Positions 62,838 through 64,000 of a DNA stretch of 64,000 bases are shown here, piece after piece. The translations under genes were made by a program, and so were the position numbers. The notes beneath the pieces are model-generated. The model was not told the DNA's origin and ran no database searches. It saw nothing but the letters and a program-made list of their open reading frames with translations. The stretch is from Microbaculum marinisediminis (lineage in GTDB: Bacteria > Pseudomonadota > Alphaproteobacteria > Rhizobiales > Tepidamorphaceae). Location: positions 584,156 to 648,155 of the forward strand of contig NZ_JALIDZ010000001.1 of NCBI RefSeq assembly GCF_025397915.1, written 5' to 3'. Numbering within the stretch: position 1 is the first letter of the stretch; each line of letters begins with the position of its first letter.

Positions 62838-63944
62838 ATGACGGAAAAAACGTTCGAATTGAACAGGCGCCGGCTTCTCGGCGCCGCAGGCGTCGGGGCG
62901 GCGGGCGCCCTCGCCGCGCCGGCGGTCGTCCAGGCGCAGGAGACGATCCAGTGGAAGATGCCGATCGCCTGGCCGAAGAACACGCCCGGCGTCGGCGTCA
63001 ACGCGCAACGCGTCGCCGACATGATCGGCGTCATGTCCGACGGCCGGCTGACAGTCAAGCTATTCGGCGCCGGCGAACTGGTCCCGCCGTTCGAGGTCTT
63101 CGACGCGGTGTCGTCGGGCGCCGCGGAAATCGGGCACGGTACCTCCTACTTCTGGCAGGGCAAGAACCCCGTCTTCCACTTCTTCACCGGCGTCCCGTTC
63201 GGGCTGACCGCCCAGGAACATGCTGGCTGGCTCTACTACGGCGGGGCGCAGGCCCTGTGGGAGCGGGCCTATGAGCCGTTCGGGGTGCTGCCGTTCTATG
63301 CCGGTTCGTCGGGCCCGCAGGCCGGCGGCTGGTTCGGCAAGGAAATCAACACGCTTGACGACCTGAAGGGCTTCAAGATGCGCATCGCGGGCCTCGGCGG
63401 CGAGGTCATGCGTCGGCTCGGCGTCAACGTGGTGCTGCTGCCGCCGGGCGAGATCTTCGCCGCACTGCAGGGCGGCACGATCGATGCGGCCGAATGGATC
63501 GGACCCTGGAACGACCTCGCCTTCGGTCTCTACAAGGTGGTCAAGTACTACTACATGCCCGCCTTCCACGAGACCGGTCCGGCGCTCGAGGTGATCGTCA
63601 ACAAGGAAGCCTACGACGCCTTGCCGGACGACCTGAAGGAGATCGTCAGACGCGCCGCAACGGCCTCGGCGATGGAGTCCTACGCCGACTTCGCCTACCA
63701 CAACGCCGAGGCCTTCGGCCCGATCTTGGAGAAGGAGGGGGTCGAGCTGCGCACCTGGCCGGACGAGATCGTCATGGCGCTCGGCGCGGAGTCCGAAAAG
63801 GTGCTTGCCGAAATCGGCGACGCCAATCCGCTCGCCAAGGAGACCTACGAGTCCTTCGTCGGCTTCCGCAAGAAGGCGTCCGATTACGCCAAGGCGAGCG
63901 AGCAGCGCATGCTGGAAATGCGCTCCATGGTGCTCGGCTCCTGA
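62838..63944 (+). CDS. TRAP transporter substrate-binding protein (DctP family), Tat-exported
   Basis: A 368-residue periplasmic binding protein of a tripartite ATP-independent transporter. The twin-arginine signal NRRRLLGAAGVGAAGALA ends near VQAQE. The mature chain shows WKMPIAWPKNTPG, the ligand-contact Arg region GFKMRIAGLGGEVMRRLG and the loop GGTIDAAEWIGPWNDLAFG (about 212-230) typical of the family that binds mono- or dicarboxylates such as 2-oxoacids. The membrane subunits (DctQ, DctM) would be expected after the window end. The gene stops 57 bases before the edge. Confidence 0.94.
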   Translation: MTEKTFELNRRRLLGAAGVGAAGALAAPAVVQAQETIQWKMPIAWPKNTPGVGVNAQRVADMIGVMSDGRLTVKLFGAGELVPPFEVFDAVSSGAAEIGHGTSYFWQGKNPVFHFFTGVPFGLTAQEHAGWLYYGGAQALWERAYEPFGVLPFYAGSSGPQAGGWFGKEINTLDDLKGFKMRIAGLGGEVMRRLGVNVVLLPPGEIFAALQGGTIDAAEWIGPWNDLAFGLYKVVKYYYMPAFHETGPALEVIVNKEAYDALPDDLKEIVRRAATASAMESYADFAYHNAEAFGPILEKEGVELRTWPDEIVMALGAESEKVLAEIGDANPLAKETYESFVGFRKKASDYAKASEQRMLEMRSMVLGS

Positions 63945-63976
63945 GGCGCACCGGACGGGACGCCGTCTATCGCGGG

Positions 63977-63993
63977 GCGACCCTCCGGGTCGC
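63977..63993 (+). other. Hairpin at the window end
   Basis: GCGACCC (63977-63983) and GGGTCGC (63987-63993) form a 7-bp stem with a three-base loop downstream of the TRAP gene. Whether a T-run follows lies outside the window. Confidence 0.4.
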
Positions 63994-64000
63994 TCCGCCC

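Overview
The window is GC-rich, densely packed bacterial chromosome with about 63 protein genes, one structural RNA and no tRNA or rRNA that I could see. Gene content and order point to an alphaproteobacterium of the order Hyphomicrobiales (Rhizobiales). Evidence includes the rpmH-rnpA-yidC-engB-argB-HAD-dapD string, the dapE/truA/fmt/def neighbourhood, tandem yejA genes ahead of yejBEF, an mbfA gene behind an Irr-type box, a zinT gene behind a Zur-type palindrome, an NDUFA9-like gene next to uppP, and a DUF995-like protein. No genus can be named from sequence alone.

Layout. 1-4.7 kb: the end of an M3 peptidase, then a minus-strand cluster of TVP38 membrane protein, disulfide-type flavoprotein and histidine kinase. 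4.9-9.2 kb: promoter, rpmH, rnpA, yidC, engB, argB. 9.3-15.7 kb: an intergenic inverted-repeat element, HAD nucleotidase, dapD, two DUF805 genes, rmuC (minus), def, fmt and a GNAT gene. 15.7-24 kb: DadA-like oxidase, ampG, dapE, an unknown membrane protein, truA, recR, a hydrolase and a glycosyltransferase. 24-31.4 kb: infC, an ICMT-like gene, ybaN, zinT, rpmI-rplT and pheST, ending in a strong terminator. 31.9-37.8 kb: an M48 protease, a MarR/NlpC/GNAT cassette, a VIT1/CCC1 transporter, a methyltransferase and ghrA. 37.9-46.7 kb: the minus-strand yej peptide-uptake operon (yejA, yejA, yejB, yejE, yejF), interrupted by a MITE-like element and by a PIN-domain toxin-antitoxin pair. 46.9-55.6 kb: cytochrome c, kdsB, pheA, nudC, HIT, SRP RNA, dnaX, ybaB, an SDR gene and queG. 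55.6-64 kb: GST, uppP, an NDUFA9-like gene, a TPR lipoprotein, an M17 peptidase, mbfA, a DUF995-like protein and a TRAP solute-binding protein.

Much of the window is housekeeping: translation (L34, L35, L20, IF-3, PheRS, Fmt, Def, TruA, QueG), protein export (YidC, SRP RNA), replication and repair (DnaX, YbaB, RecR, RmuC), lysine and cell-wall synthesis (DapD, DapE, AmpG, UppP, KdsB) and metal balance (ZinT, MbfA, a second VIT1 protein).

The least ordinary observations are: (i) a 286-bp segment with perfect 25-bp terminal inverted repeats and TA target duplications, inserted exactly between yejB and yejE; removing it on paper restores a textbook stop/Shine-Dalgarno/start junction; (ii) a toxin-antitoxin pair joined by 4-base overlaps into the same operon; (iii) a probable ATC start codon for infC; (iv) a terminator/pseudoknot-like leader before rpmI-rplT; (v) well-placed Zur-type and Irr-type operators. 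I found no clear evidence of a wholly new defence or biosynthetic system.
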